Shown piece by piece: positions 1-7,194 of a stretch of 64,000 bases of DNA. Both the position numbers and the translations under genes were made by a program. The stretch covers positions 1,364,001 through 1,428,000 of the forward strand of contig NZ_JAMJPL010000001.1 in assembly GCF_023555055.1 (NCBI RefSeq), given 5' to 3'. Every line of letters begins with the position of its first letter. Position 1 is the first letter of the stretch. Source of the stretch: Marinobacter sp. ATCH36 (GTDB lineage: Bacteria > Pseudomonadota > Gammaproteobacteria > Pseudomonadales > Oleiphilaceae). A model generated the notes under the pieces. That model did not search any database. It worked only from the letters and a program-made list of their open reading frames with translations, and was not told where the DNA came from.

Positions 1-78
1 CCTGGAACATGTTTCAAAAGGCTGTCATGCATAATTCTGCGCTGTCTGTTGAAATTGTGATCAGTTGGGAATATATTT

Positions 79-101
79 AAGATGTATTTAACATATTATA
101 T
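79..101 (+). promoter_or_regulatory. candidate NsrR operator
   Basis: The stretch starts with AAGATGTATTT, which matches the half-site of the gammaproteobacterial NsrR consensus; the second half is degenerate. It lies 17-39 bases before the start of the small membrane-protein gene, and an nsrR-like gene follows downstream. Assignment is by eye from the known consensus. Confidence 0.45.
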
Positions 102-117
102 AAAGGGGAAATGGGGA

Positions 118-333
118 ATGGAAAAGCTACTCGGATTTGCCAACAGCACTCTGCTTGCATCGGCCGTCGGGCTGGTAGCCACAATTCTGCTCGCCTATCC
201 GTTTGCCAGTGCCCTACCCATAGCCGGGCAGATAGTGGCTCATATCGGAACACTGATATTTGCAACCGGAATCAAGATTTCCTACGTCGCCCGTCTGGTG
301 TCGCTGAAGCAACTGGGAAGACCGGTACACTGA
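118..333 (+). CDS. small two-helix membrane protein, function unknown
   Basis: This 71-residue protein has two hydrophobic segments (about residues 9-30 and 36-53) and a short basic C-terminus, so it is probably an inner-membrane protein. The ATG at 118 is chosen over the in-frame ATG at 82 because GGGGAA stands 7 bases before it. The gene is first in a run with a DUF454 protein and an NsrR-type regulator, and has an NsrR-like half-site upstream, so a link to nitric oxide stress or denitrification is inferred. I do not recognise a family. Its stop codon lies inside a tandem 22-bp duplication. Confidence 0.6.
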   Translation: MEKLLGFANSTLLASAVGLVATILLAYPFASALPIAGQIVAHIGTLIFATGIKISYVARLVSLKQLGRPVH

Positions 334-372
334 TAACAGGTAGAAAAGCGACTGATAATAGGTAGAATAGCG
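329..372 (+). repeat. tandem duplication of a 22-bp unit
   Basis: Two adjacent 22-bp units (329-350 and 351-372) beginning ACTGATAA and ending TAGCG or AAGCG agree at 20 of 22 positions. The first unit contains the TGA stop of the upstream gene. A decayed third start (ACAGATTTT) follows. Confidence 0.8.
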
Positions 373-407
373 ACAGATTTTGGTGAGACCTTTGAGAGAA
401 GATGCCA

Positions 408-776
408 ATGAATTCCTTGTCCGGAAGAACCGGTTTCAAAATCCTTGCGTATACAAGTATCGCATTGGCTGCTATCGGTGTTGTCCTGCCTTTGTTGCCG
501 ACCACACCGTTTGTTTTGTTGGCGGCCTGGTCGGCCAGCAAAGGTTCGCCAGCTTTTTCCGAATGGCTTGAAAGCCACCAGACGTTCGGCCCGGCGATAG
601 ACAACTGGCGCCGAAGACGCGCGATTCCGTTAAAGGGAAAGTGGCTGGCTTTGGTGATGCTGTGTGCAAGTTGGTCCGTGCTGCTTGTAGGCGGTGCAGC
701 ACCGGTGGTGCTGGTAGCGACAGGTCTGATGTTTTCTGTCCTAGCCTGTTATCTCTTAACACGTGCATCGTGCTAA
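408..776 (+). CDS. DUF454 (YbaN-like) inner-membrane protein
   Basis: The 122-residue product has the DUF454/YbaN pattern: an N-terminal hydrophobic helix, the GVVLPLLPTTPFVLLAAW segment typical of the family, a polar middle with WRRRRAIPLKGK, and two C-terminal helices. The family is small and of unknown function. An ATG at 402 is also in frame, but GAGAGAAG abuts it directly and is better spaced for the ATG at 408. It sits between a small membrane protein and an NsrR-like regulator on the same strand, suggesting one transcription unit. Confidence 0.85.
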   Translation: MNSLSGRTGFKILAYTSIALAAIGVVLPLLPTTPFVLLAAWSASKGSPAFSEWLESHQTFGPAIDNWRRRRAIPLKGKWLALVMLCASWSVLLVGGAAPVVLVATGLMFSVLACYLLTRASC

Positions 777-805
777 CGATGTATCTGAAGTATTGGAGTT
801 GGTAA

Positions 806-1243
806 ATGCATATCACCCGTTACACCGATTATTCCCTGCGTGTTCTGATCTATTTGGCGGTGCAGGGTGACGAATTGGCAACTATCCAGGAAATTGCCGA
901 CAGCTACGATATCTCCAAGAATCACCTGATGAAGGTGGTGCACCAGCTCAACAAAAAGGGTTACATAGAGACCGTTCGTGGCAAAAAAGGTGGCATGCGG
1001 TTACACAGGGCGCCGGCAGATATCAACATCGGAATTCTGGTGCGGGAAACCGAGCAGGATCTGAATATTGTCGAATGCTTCTCGTCAAAGAATGCCTGTC
1101 GAATCACCCCTGTGTGTGGCCTGAAATCCATGCTTGGTGAAGCACTGACCGCGTTCCTCGAAACCCTGGACAAGTACACCCTGGCCGATGTGATTCAGGA
1201 TCAGCATCGGCCGCAGTTGCTAAGACTTTTACAGATTGCCTGA
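806..1243 (+). CDS. nsrR: NsrR-type nitric-oxide-sensing Rrf2 repressor
   Basis: This 145-residue Rrf2-family regulator has an N-terminal winged helix (MHITRYTDYSLRVLIYLA, then the recognition region near residues 26-50) and three cysteines at about 91, 98 and 104. That spacing is close to the iron-sulfur cluster ligands of NsrR, as is the early YTDYSLR signature. NsrR represses nitric oxide detoxification genes until NO damages its cluster. The related paralogue IscR has a different cysteine layout. A candidate NsrR half-site lies at 79-101, so autoregulation of the small operon is plausible. Confidence 0.85.
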   Translation: MHITRYTDYSLRVLIYLAVQGDELATIQEIADSYDISKNHLMKVVHQLNKKGYIETVRGKKGGMRLHRAPADINIGILVRETEQDLNIVECFSSKNACRITPVCGLKSMLGEALTAFLETLDKYTLADVIQDQHRPQLLRLLQIA

Positions 1244-1252
1244 ATTCCTCCC

Positions 1253-1277
1253 AGACGCCATTGCCAGGATGGTGTCT
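1253..1277. terminator. possible bidirectional terminator hairpin
   Basis: AGACGCCAT and ATGGTGTCT form a 9-bp stem with one G-T pair around a 7-base loop, exactly between the converging nsrR and desB stops. There is no T-run, so termination is only inferred from position. Confidence 0.35.
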
Positions 1278-1282
1278 CCCGA

Positions 1283-2380
1283 TCAGGACTGAGGTGCCGG
1301 ATTACTGAATTCCGGCAGCAGTCTGCTCCGCATCCGGTCCGGCAGCGAATACCCGATTATCCGTTTCAGCACCGTGGAGTATTGCTTCGCAAAGGTTCCG
1401 GTGTTGTATGGGATGCCATGTTTTTGGCACACCGCCTGCACCTGTTCCGAGATCTCCGGGTAACGGTGGGCGGGGAGGTCCGGAAAGATATGGTGTTCCA
1501 CCTGATAGCTCAGGTGGCCGCTCAGGACATGCACCCACTTTCCTCCGGTAAAGTTGCTGGAGCCGGTAAGTTGGCGCAGGTACCAGTGGCCCTTACTCTC
1601 ACCTTCACACTCTTCTTCGCTGAAGGTTTCCGCATCCTGAGTGAAGTGCCCGCAGAAAATTACCGTGGAGGACCAGAGGTTGCGGATCAGGTTGGCTCCA
1701 ATGTTACCGGCCAGTACCACCGGCGCGACCGGGAAAGTCACCAGGGGAAAGAACACGTAGTCCTTGAAGGCCTGGCGCCCACCCTTGCGGAAGAACTCTT
1801 TCAGGAATGGAATCTTCTCCCGCACGGAAATTTCGCGGCGGCGCAGTCGCTCGAATTCCAGCTCATGAAGCCCCACGCCCCACTGGAAAAACACGCTCAA
1901 CAGCACGTAATTCATGAACTGCAGGCTGTGGGCAGGCTTCCATTTGTCATCATCGCTCAGGCGCAGCAGGGCGTAGCCGTAGTCCCGGTCCTTGCCGATG
2001 ATGTTGGTGTAGGTGTGGTGCTCATAGTTGTGGGTACGGCGCCAGGAGTCGCCTGAGCATGCAGTGTCCCACTCGTAGGTCTGGGAGTGTAGCGACGGGT
2101 CGTTCATCCAGTCGTACTGGCCATGCATCACGTTATGGCCGATCTCCATATTTTCGATGATCTTGGACAGGCCCAGTGCTGTTGTGGCGGCGATAAAGAC
2201 CGGCGGAATGAATCCGAGAGGCATCAGTGCCCGGCCGCCCACTTCCAGAGAACGGTGAAGGCGGACAATCTTGCGGATGTAGCGGGCGTCCCGTTCACCG
2301 AGGTCAGCAATCACCTGGTCACGAATGGTGTCCAGGTCCTGTTCCAGTTCTTTAAGCTGTGTTTCGTTCATCGTTTTCAT
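1283..2380 (-). CDS. desB: acyl-CoA delta-9 desaturase, DesB type
   Basis: This 365-residue membrane di-iron desaturase carries three histidine boxes: HNVMH at 82-86, HNYEHH at 117-122, and QVEHH near residue 316. Enzymes of this family insert a cis double bond in saturated acyl chains using O2 and electrons from a reductase. A ferredoxin-reductase gene lies directly upstream on the same strand and a divergent TetR gene beyond it. This is the arrangement of Pseudomonas desB-desC-desT, in which DesB and DesC act on acyl-CoA. I infer the same pair here. Expression probably depends on the operators at 3573-3608. Confidence 0.88.
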   Translation of the reverse strand: MKTMNETQLKELEQDLDTIRDQVIADLGERDARYIRKIVRLHRSLEVGGRALMPLGFIPPVFIAATTALGLSKIIENMEIGHNVMHGQYDWMNDPSLHSQTYEWDTACSGDSWRRTHNYEHHTYTNIIGKDRDYGYALLRLSDDDKWKPAHSLQFMNYVLLSVFFQWGVGLHELEFERLRRREISVREKIPFLKEFFRKGGRQAFKDYVFFPLVTFPVAPVVLAGNIGANLIRNLWSSTVIFCGHFTQDAETFSEEECEGESKGHWYLRQLTGSSNFTGGKWVHVLSGHLSYQVEHHIFPDLPAHRYPEISEQVQAVCQKHGIPYNTGTFAKQYSTVLKRIIGYSLPDRMRSRLLPEFSNPAPQS

Positions 2381-2449
2381 GGTGTACTCCTTGCGAAATC
2401 GTCAGGACAGTTCCGCGAATAATGGGTTCAGGCTCTGCGAGGAGGCCGG

Positions 2450-3550
2450 TCAGATATCGATAGACACCGGCCCGCTGGGTACCGAGATACAAAGCTGAAT
2501 GGTTTCGTCGCCTGGCCCGGATGCTTTTCCGGTAAGACGATTGACTACGGTCCCGCTGGTCTTGCGGCAGCTGCACTGGTGGCAAATACCCATGCGGCAA
2601 CCGTAACGGGGCGACAGCTTGGCGGCCTCGGCAATCTCCAGCAGAACCGCGTCGCCCTCGGACGATACGTCCAGATCGCTGCGTTCGAAGCGCACGGCAC
2701 CACCAAGTGTGCTGGTATCCAGATTCGCTGCAGGCGCCGAGAAAAAGGTGCTGTGAACCCGGTCTTCAGCAATGCCCCTGCGGTACAGAAGGTCGTTGGC
2801 CAGGTCCATCAGCCCCTTGGGGCCGCAGAGATAACAGCGCCTTGCCGGCAGGCCGGGCACGTCACCCAGGTGCTTTTCGCAGAGTAACTGTGGCTCGGAT
2901 TCGTTGGTGGTAAAGATTTTCAACGTGAAAGCAGGCCAGCGAACGGCCAGTGCCCGCAGTTTTTCTGCGGCAATGACATCTGCCTGGGTGCGTACGTAGT
3001 AGAGCAGGGTAATCGGTGCCCGATAACCTGACGCCGCCATGGTTTCAAGTTGACTCAGGACGGGTGTGATACCACTGCCCCCGGCAATGTACAGGGCCGG
3101 TTCCTGAGGATCTGGTATCCGGAAATCTCCGAAGGCTTCGCCAAGGCCAACGACGGCACCAGGCTCAAGGTGGTCGTGCATCCAGTTGGTCACCAACCCC
3201 CCGGGCAGGCGCTTGATGGTCAGGGTTGCCTTACCGTCAGCTCGCCATTGCAATGGCGAGCTGGACAGGCTGAAGGTCCGGTTACGGCGCACACCATCAA
3301 CCTCAACACCGATATTGACATGCTGACCGGCTTCGAACCCTTTCCAGCGCCCGGCCGGCGCCAGCACAAAGGTTTTGGTGTCGGAGGTTTCATTGAAGAT
3401 CGCCGCTACCCTGGCGGGCGTGTACTGCTGCACCCACATGGGATTAATCCGCTCCAGCAGGGGGTCAAAAAAGGCAGCCGGGTCATCCCGGTTAAAAAGC
3501 TGCCTGCCCAGCCAGTGCAATGTTGATGACTTTTCCAGTAGGGCTGTCAT
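2450..3550 (-). CDS. desC: desaturase electron-transfer reductase, DesC type
   Basis: The 366-residue protein has an FAD-binding ferredoxin-reductase domain (NRTFSLSSSP region), an NAD(P)-binding domain (GGSGITPVLSQ) and a C-terminal plant-type 2Fe-2S domain with C-x4-C-x2-C (CRMGICHQC). It should pass electrons from NAD(P)H to the DesB desaturase encoded 69 bases downstream. The reading frame is open to 3628, but the ATG at 3550 (MTALLEKSS) is preferred because the extra residues would overrun the operator region and resemble no domain. It is the first gene of the desCB operon and is transcribed away from the TetR gene. Confidence 0.87.
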   Translation of the reverse strand: MTALLEKSSTLHWLGRQLFNRDDPAAFFDPLLERINPMWVQQYTPARVAAIFNETSDTKTFVLAPAGRWKGFEAGQHVNIGVEVDGVRRNRTFSLSSSPLQWRADGKATLTIKRLPGGLVTNWMHDHLEPGAVVGLGEAFGDFRIPDPQEPALYIAGGSGITPVLSQLETMAASGYRAPITLLYYVRTQADVIAAEKLRALAVRWPAFTLKIFTTNESEPQLLCEKHLGDVPGLPARRCYLCGPKGLMDLANDLLYRRGIAEDRVHSTFFSAPAANLDTSTLGGAVRFERSDLDVSSEGDAVLLEIAEAAKLSPRYGCRMGICHQCSCRKTSGTVVNRLTGKASGPGDETIQLCISVPSGPVSIDI

Positions 3551-3572
3551 GATCGCGCTCCTATGTACTGAT

Positions 3573-3588
3573 GTGTACAAGTGTTCAC
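3573..3588. promoter_or_regulatory. DesT-type operator, site 1
   Basis: GTGTAC-N4-GTTCAC is an inverted repeat with one mismatch per arm pair. It stands 23 bases before the desC start and 20 bp from site 2. The architecture matches the GTGAAC-N4-GTTCAC-type sites bound by DesT/FabR repressors. Confidence 0.7.
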
Positions 3589-3592
3589 TAAT

Positions 3593-3608
3593 GTGTACGA
3601 CTGTACAC
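3593..3608. promoter_or_regulatory. DesT-type operator, site 2 (perfect palindrome)
   Basis: GTGTAC-GACT-GTACAC is a perfect 6+4+6 palindrome lying exactly 20 bp, two helical turns, from site 1. Both sites are in the desC-desT divergent region. Confidence 0.7.
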
Positions 3609-3685
3609 TTAGTGCTCTGGGCGGGCAATCAGTCATTTCATGATGGCGCAAAATGACAAGTTTGGGTTATTTTCGGATTTTGGAT

Positions 3686-3701
3686 GTGTACACTTGTTAT
3701 C
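3686..3701. promoter_or_regulatory. degenerate third operator before desT
   Basis: GTGTAC-N4-GTTATC repeats the left arm perfectly and the right arm partly. It lies about 32-47 bases before the chosen desT start, in a position for autoregulation. Confidence 0.45.
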
Positions 3702-3732
3702 TTGTAATCAACCAGTGAGCTGTAGCGGGGCC

Positions 3733-4359
3733 ATGGCAGACAGGAAACGACCCAAACCGGGGGAAACCCGTGAAAAGCTGATGAATGCAGCACTGACTCT
3801 GGTAGGTAAAGGCCGGCACTTTGCCAGCCTGGGTATTCGGGAAGTCACCCGCCAGGCTGGCGTGGTGCCCACATCTTTCTACCGGCATTTCCGCAATATG
3901 GACGATCTGGGTCTGCAGCTGGTGGACGAGCTGGGGCTGGTACTGCGGCGTATGATGCGGGAGGCCCGCGCCAATGTGTCCCAGGCGGACAAGCTGATTG
4001 ATGAATCGGTGGGGATTTTCATCACCCACGCCCAGAACAACCGCGCCTTCTTTATGTTCATGGCCCAGGGCCTGGCGGGGGAGAGCAGGGCGGTGCAGGA
4101 AGGCATTCGCAGCGAAATGCGTTATTTTGCCAGTGAGTTGGCCAACGACCTTCGCCGGATGAAACTGGCGGAGCATCTCAGCGATGCCGACCTGGATCTG
4201 ACCTGTGACCTGGTGGTGCGCAGCGTTGCCTTCAGCCTTACCGACATTCTCGGGATCTCACCCGAGGACACCTATCAGGAAGAACAGGTGAGGAAGCGCA
4301 CGGCCCGCTTCCTGCAATTGATTTTTGTCGGCGCGGCCAACTGGAACAGTCATCCCTGA
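3733..4359 (+). CDS. desT: TetR-family acyl-CoA-responsive regulator, DesT/FabR type
   Basis: The 208-residue protein has an N-terminal TetR helix-turn-helix (GIREVTRQAGVVPTSFYRHF, about residues 39-58) and a helical ligand domain. It is divergent from desCB, as DesT is in Pseudomonas, where it senses the ratio of saturated to unsaturated acyl-CoA. The frame opens at 3640, but MADRKRPKPGETRE from 3733 is the usual family N-terminus, and the earlier residues overlap the third operator. Palindromes at 3573-3608 and 3686-3701 are the likely targets. Confidence 0.85.
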   Translation: MADRKRPKPGETREKLMNAALTLVGKGRHFASLGIREVTRQAGVVPTSFYRHFRNMDDLGLQLVDELGLVLRRMMREARANVSQADKLIDESVGIFITHAQNNRAFFMFMAQGLAGESRAVQEGIRSEMRYFASELANDLRRMKLAEHLSDADLDLTCDLVVRSVAFSLTDILGISPEDTYQEEQVRKRTARFLQLIFVGAANWNSHP

Positions 4360-4380
4360 GCGCCGCACGCGCACTGTTGC

Positions 4381-5757
4381 TTAAATCACCGTCACCATGC
4401 CAATGGCCACAAGCGTCGCAACGACTGGAATGGCTACCGTCACGACAAAGATGTCTTTATAGGCTTCTTTGTGCTTGAGGCCCATGATGGTCAGCATCGC
4501 AATAACCGCGCCGCAGTGTGGTAGTGAGTCGATGCCGCCGGAACCGAGTGTGGCAATCCGGTGCAGGGCCTCAGGCTCCACGCCGAGCGAGAGATATTTT
4601 TCGGCAAACGTCTGCATGAAAATCTGCAGCCCGCCTGACCCCGACCCCACAATGGCCGAGACCACACTGACCGAAGCGAATACGGACAGCAACGGTGGCA
4701 GCGGCAGTTCCAATACCCACTGGGCAAAGCTGTTGAAGCCGGTGGTCTGGGTCACCACGCTGCCGAAGCCGATTACCGCCGCGGTGTTCAGCAACGGCAT
4801 GATGGCATCATTGGCGCCGATGCCCAGGCTTTCCATGGCTTTGCTGCGGAAACCGGGAAACAGTACCGGGCAGCTCGCAGCGCCGATCAGCAGAGCAAAG
4901 CTGGGCCACACGATCGGCTCATTTCCGGCAAAGGCAATCAATGGTCCGAGCACTGGCGTTTCGCCATCGGCAATGCCAAGAGCGGTCAGCAGCCTCGGCA
5001 CGATGATGGTGCCCAGTACCAGCAGTAGCGGAATAATGCTCAGTTGCCATTTCGGGCCATGCTGCAGCGCCGGCGCCATGTTTTCCATATATTCATCCTG
5101 GGCATTGACCACGTAGCCTTCTCCGGCCGCACGGGCCTTGGTCCACTGCCGCTCCAGGTAAACCATGCCCAGCACAAACATCACCGCAGCAGCGGTCAGG
5201 CCGATGAGTGCGCCGGCAAACAGATCGGTGCCCAATGCCGAGGCAGCGATGACGTTATGAATGGAAGGGGTGCCCGGTAGCGCCGTCATGGTAAAGGTGC
5301 CGGCGCCCAGAGCGGTCGCACCGCAGAACAGTCGTTTGGGGAGATTGGCTTCCCTCATCAGCGCCACGCCCAGCGGGTACATGGTGAAAATCACCACAAA
5401 CACCACTACGCCACCGTAGGTCAGCAACGCACACACCAGCATGGTCACAAGAATGGTGCGTTTGGCCCCAAGGCCCCGGGTGATGGCACTGGCAATGGAC
5501 CCGGCTGCCCCGCTGGAAGCCATCATCTTGCCGAAAATGGCACCGGTCAGGAAAAGGATAAAAAACTTACCGGCGAAGCTGAAAGCGCCCAGTGGTCCAA
5601 AAGGAAAATGGTCGAGAAGAGCCGGCGCGACTCCCAAACCGTTGGTCACCGCAACGATCAGGCTTGACACCAGTGCCGCGACCAGAATATTGACCCCGCG
5701 CAGGGCCATGACAATCAACAGAACAAGACCGGCCAGAAGGCCCAGATTTGCAAGCAT
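4381..5757 (-). CDS. GntP-family permease
   Basis: This 458-residue protein is hydrophobic throughout, with about 12 predicted membrane segments, and shows GntP-family features such as TALPGTPSIHNV near residue 157 and a C-terminal GSGSGGLQIF. GntP members carry gluconate or other hydroxy acids; some relatives are annotated as beta-hydroxybutyrate permeases, which would suit an organism storing reduced carbon, but the substrate cannot be read from sequence. It follows the HD-domain gene by 38 bases and is probably co-transcribed with it. No strong ribosome-binding site precedes the ATG. Confidence 0.85.
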   Translation of the reverse strand: MLANLGLLAGLVLLIVMALRGVNILVAALVSSLIVAVTNGLGVAPALLDHFPFGPLGAFSFAGKFFILFLTGAIFGKMMASSGAAGSIASAITRGLGAKRTILVTMLVCALLTYGGVVVFVVIFTMYPLGVALMREANLPKRLFCGATALGAGTFTMTALPGTPSIHNVIAASALGTDLFAGALIGLTAAAVMFVLGMVYLERQWTKARAAGEGYVVNAQDEYMENMAPALQHGPKWQLSIIPLLLVLGTIIVPRLLTALGIADGETPVLGPLIAFAGNEPIVWPSFALLIGAASCPVLFPGFRSKAMESLGIGANDAIMPLLNTAAVIGFGSVVTQTTGFNSFAQWVLELPLPPLLSVFASVSVVSAIVGSGSGGLQIFMQTFAEKYLSLGVEPEALHRIATLGSGGIDSLPHCGAVIAMLTIMGLKHKEAYKDIFVVTVAIPVVATLVAIGMVTVI

Positions 5758-5795
5758 GAAGGTGAATCCGATAGTTGTTATTCAGGGGGCTGGGG

Positions 5796-6389
5796 TCACA
5801 TGACCCCTTCAGCTTTCTTGTACAGTGACCGCACTGGTCGGGCGAAAACCTGCCGGACCATGGGTTCGAAATAGGACAGTGGCAGGGTTTCAGCATCCGG
5901 GTCGAATGCCGGTGAGTCGTACTTGTGAACGAATTCGATGGTGCGCTCAAAGTGAGGGTGGTCCTGGTACCGGTCCCTCATATCCCGGTCCATGCCGAGG
6001 TAGTGGAAGAAGAAATAGCCCTGGAAAATGGCATGGTGTTTTACCATCCAGTGATTGGCTTCGCTGACAAAGGGTTCCAGCAGCACCGCAGCGACATCGG
6101 CATGGTTATAGGAGCCAAGAGTGTCGCCAATGTCGTGCAGCAGGGCACACACCACGTATTCGTCGTCTTTTCCGTCCCGGTGGGCGAGGGTGGCCGTTTG
6201 CAGGCAGTGGGTCAGCCGGTCGATGGGAAACCCGCCGAAATCCCCTTCCAGGAGTTTGAGATGCGCCAGAATTCGCTCTGGCAAACCTTTGGCAAATTCA
6301 CCGAAGGACGAAGCGATAATCTGCCAGTCCTCTGGTTTGCCATCTTTCATGTGGGTGAACGTGGCCTGGTTTTCTGATCGTTGGCTCAT
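5796..6389 (-). CDS. HD-domain protein, PhnZ/inositol-oxygenase-like
   Basis: The 197-residue protein has the HD-fold metal motif ALLHDIGD (about residues 82-89), an upstream histidine in LTHCLQTATLAHRDG and later histidines in MVKHHAIFQGY. The pattern resembles the mixed-valent di-iron HD oxygenases (PhnZ, TmpB, myo-inositol oxygenase) rather than the usual nucleotide phosphohydrolases, but the substrate is unknown. A good Shine-Dalgarno (GGAGAAC) precedes the start. It is paired with a GntP-type permease and divergent from a Crp/Fnr regulator, which suggests an inducible small-molecule catabolic unit. Confidence 0.65.
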   Translation of the reverse strand: MSQRSENQATFTHMKDGKPEDWQIIASSFGEFAKGLPERILAHLKLLEGDFGGFPIDRLTHCLQTATLAHRDGKDDEYVVCALLHDIGDTLGSYNHADVAAVLLEPFVSEANHWMVKHHAIFQGYFFFHYLGMDRDMRDRYQDHPHFERTIEFVHKYDSPAFDPDAETLPLSYFEPMVRQVFARPVRSLYKKAEGVM

Positions 6390-6402
6390 CTTGTTCTCCA
6401 GT

Positions 6403-6426
6403 TATACTCGGAAACTGCCGAGTGTA
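6403..6426. promoter_or_regulatory. 24-bp palindrome, candidate Crp/Fnr-type operator
   Basis: TATACTCGG-N6-CCGAGTGTA has 9-base arms with one mismatch and the 6-base spacer typical of Crp/Fnr operators. It lies between the divergent HD-domain gene (start 6389) and the Crp/Fnr gene (start 6474). Confidence 0.55.
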
Positions 6427-6473
6427 GGTAAGAGTGATCGGCGAAGACTGTCAATTCGTTTACAATTCAGGTC

Positions 6474-7166
6474 ATGACCGATATCAAGGCTGTCCTCGCC
6501 CAGTGCCCTTTATTCGCCGGCTTCCCCGAAACCGCGTTTCGCGATCTGGCGGCCATTGCCCGCATTCGCCGTTTCGAGGCCGATGAGCTTATCCATAGCA
6601 AAGGTTCCGCCACCTCAACCCTCAATGTAATAGCCAGTGGCGTGGTGCGGATAAGTTCAGTCAATCCGGCAGGGAGGGAAGCCACTCTGGTGATGTTCAG
6701 TGCCGGAACCTGGTTCGGAGATTCGGTGTTTTCTCCCGGGATGCGGCGGGTCTATGGTGCCACCGCTCACGAAGCTGCAACATTGGTCGAGTTCCCGGGG
6801 GATCTGTTTCGAGAGCTTATGGCGCGGTATCCGGAGTGCTACCCGGTGATTGTTGATATGGTCAGCCGCCGGTTATGGGCGGCGATGTCGATCATCGAAG
6901 ACGACGCTCTGAGGGGCATTGCTGCAAGAGTTGGCCGGCGGCTGCTGTTCCTGGCACAGATCCAGGGTAACGATGTTGTCGGGACGGACCCGGTGACTAT
7001 CTGGATCACCCGGGAGCACCTGGCCAATATGATGGGGATGACGCGTCAGGGCGTGCATAAATGGATCAAGGATTTTGAGCGGCGGGGGCTGGTGCAACTG
7101 GCTTATGGCAGGATCACGTTAACGGACCCTGTCGTATTGCAGCGCCACCTCGATACCATTGATTAA
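6474..7166 (+). CDS. Crp/Fnr-family transcriptional regulator
   Basis: This 230-residue protein has a cyclic-nucleotide-type beta-roll (residues about 12-125, with GTWFGDSVF) and a C-terminal Crp helix-turn-helix (ITREHLANMMGMTRQGVHKWIKDFE, around 172-196). It lacks the N-terminal cysteine cluster of FNR; the single Cys11 cannot hold an iron-sulfur cluster alone. Its recognition helix differs from that of CRP (RQGVHK rather than RETVGR), so a different operator is expected. The ACTCGG-N6-CCGAGT palindrome at 6403-6426 is the obvious candidate. Likely role: control of the divergent HD-domain/GntP-permease operon and of itself. Confidence 0.85.
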   Translation: MTDIKAVLAQCPLFAGFPETAFRDLAAIARIRRFEADELIHSKGSATSTLNVIASGVVRISSVNPAGREATLVMFSAGTWFGDSVFSPGMRRVYGATAHEAATLVEFPGDLFRELMARYPECYPVIVDMVSRRLWAAMSIIEDDALRGIAARVGRRLLFLAQIQGNDVVGTDPVTIWITREHLANMMGMTRQGVHKWIKDFERRGLVQLAYGRITLTDPVVLQRHLDTID

Positions 7167-7169
7167 CGC

Positions 7170-7187
7170 CCGGCCCCGCAGGGCCGG
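7170..7187. terminator. possible bidirectional terminator hairpin
   Basis: CCGGCCC and GGGCCGG form a 7-bp GC-only stem with a 4-base loop in the 28-base gap between converging genes. No T-run follows on either strand. Confidence 0.4.
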
Positions 7188-7194
7188 CATTGCA

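Noticed and set aside
1382..2056. Open frame of 224 codons opposite desB
   Set aside because: Antisense shadow; the histidine boxes of desB are on the other strand.
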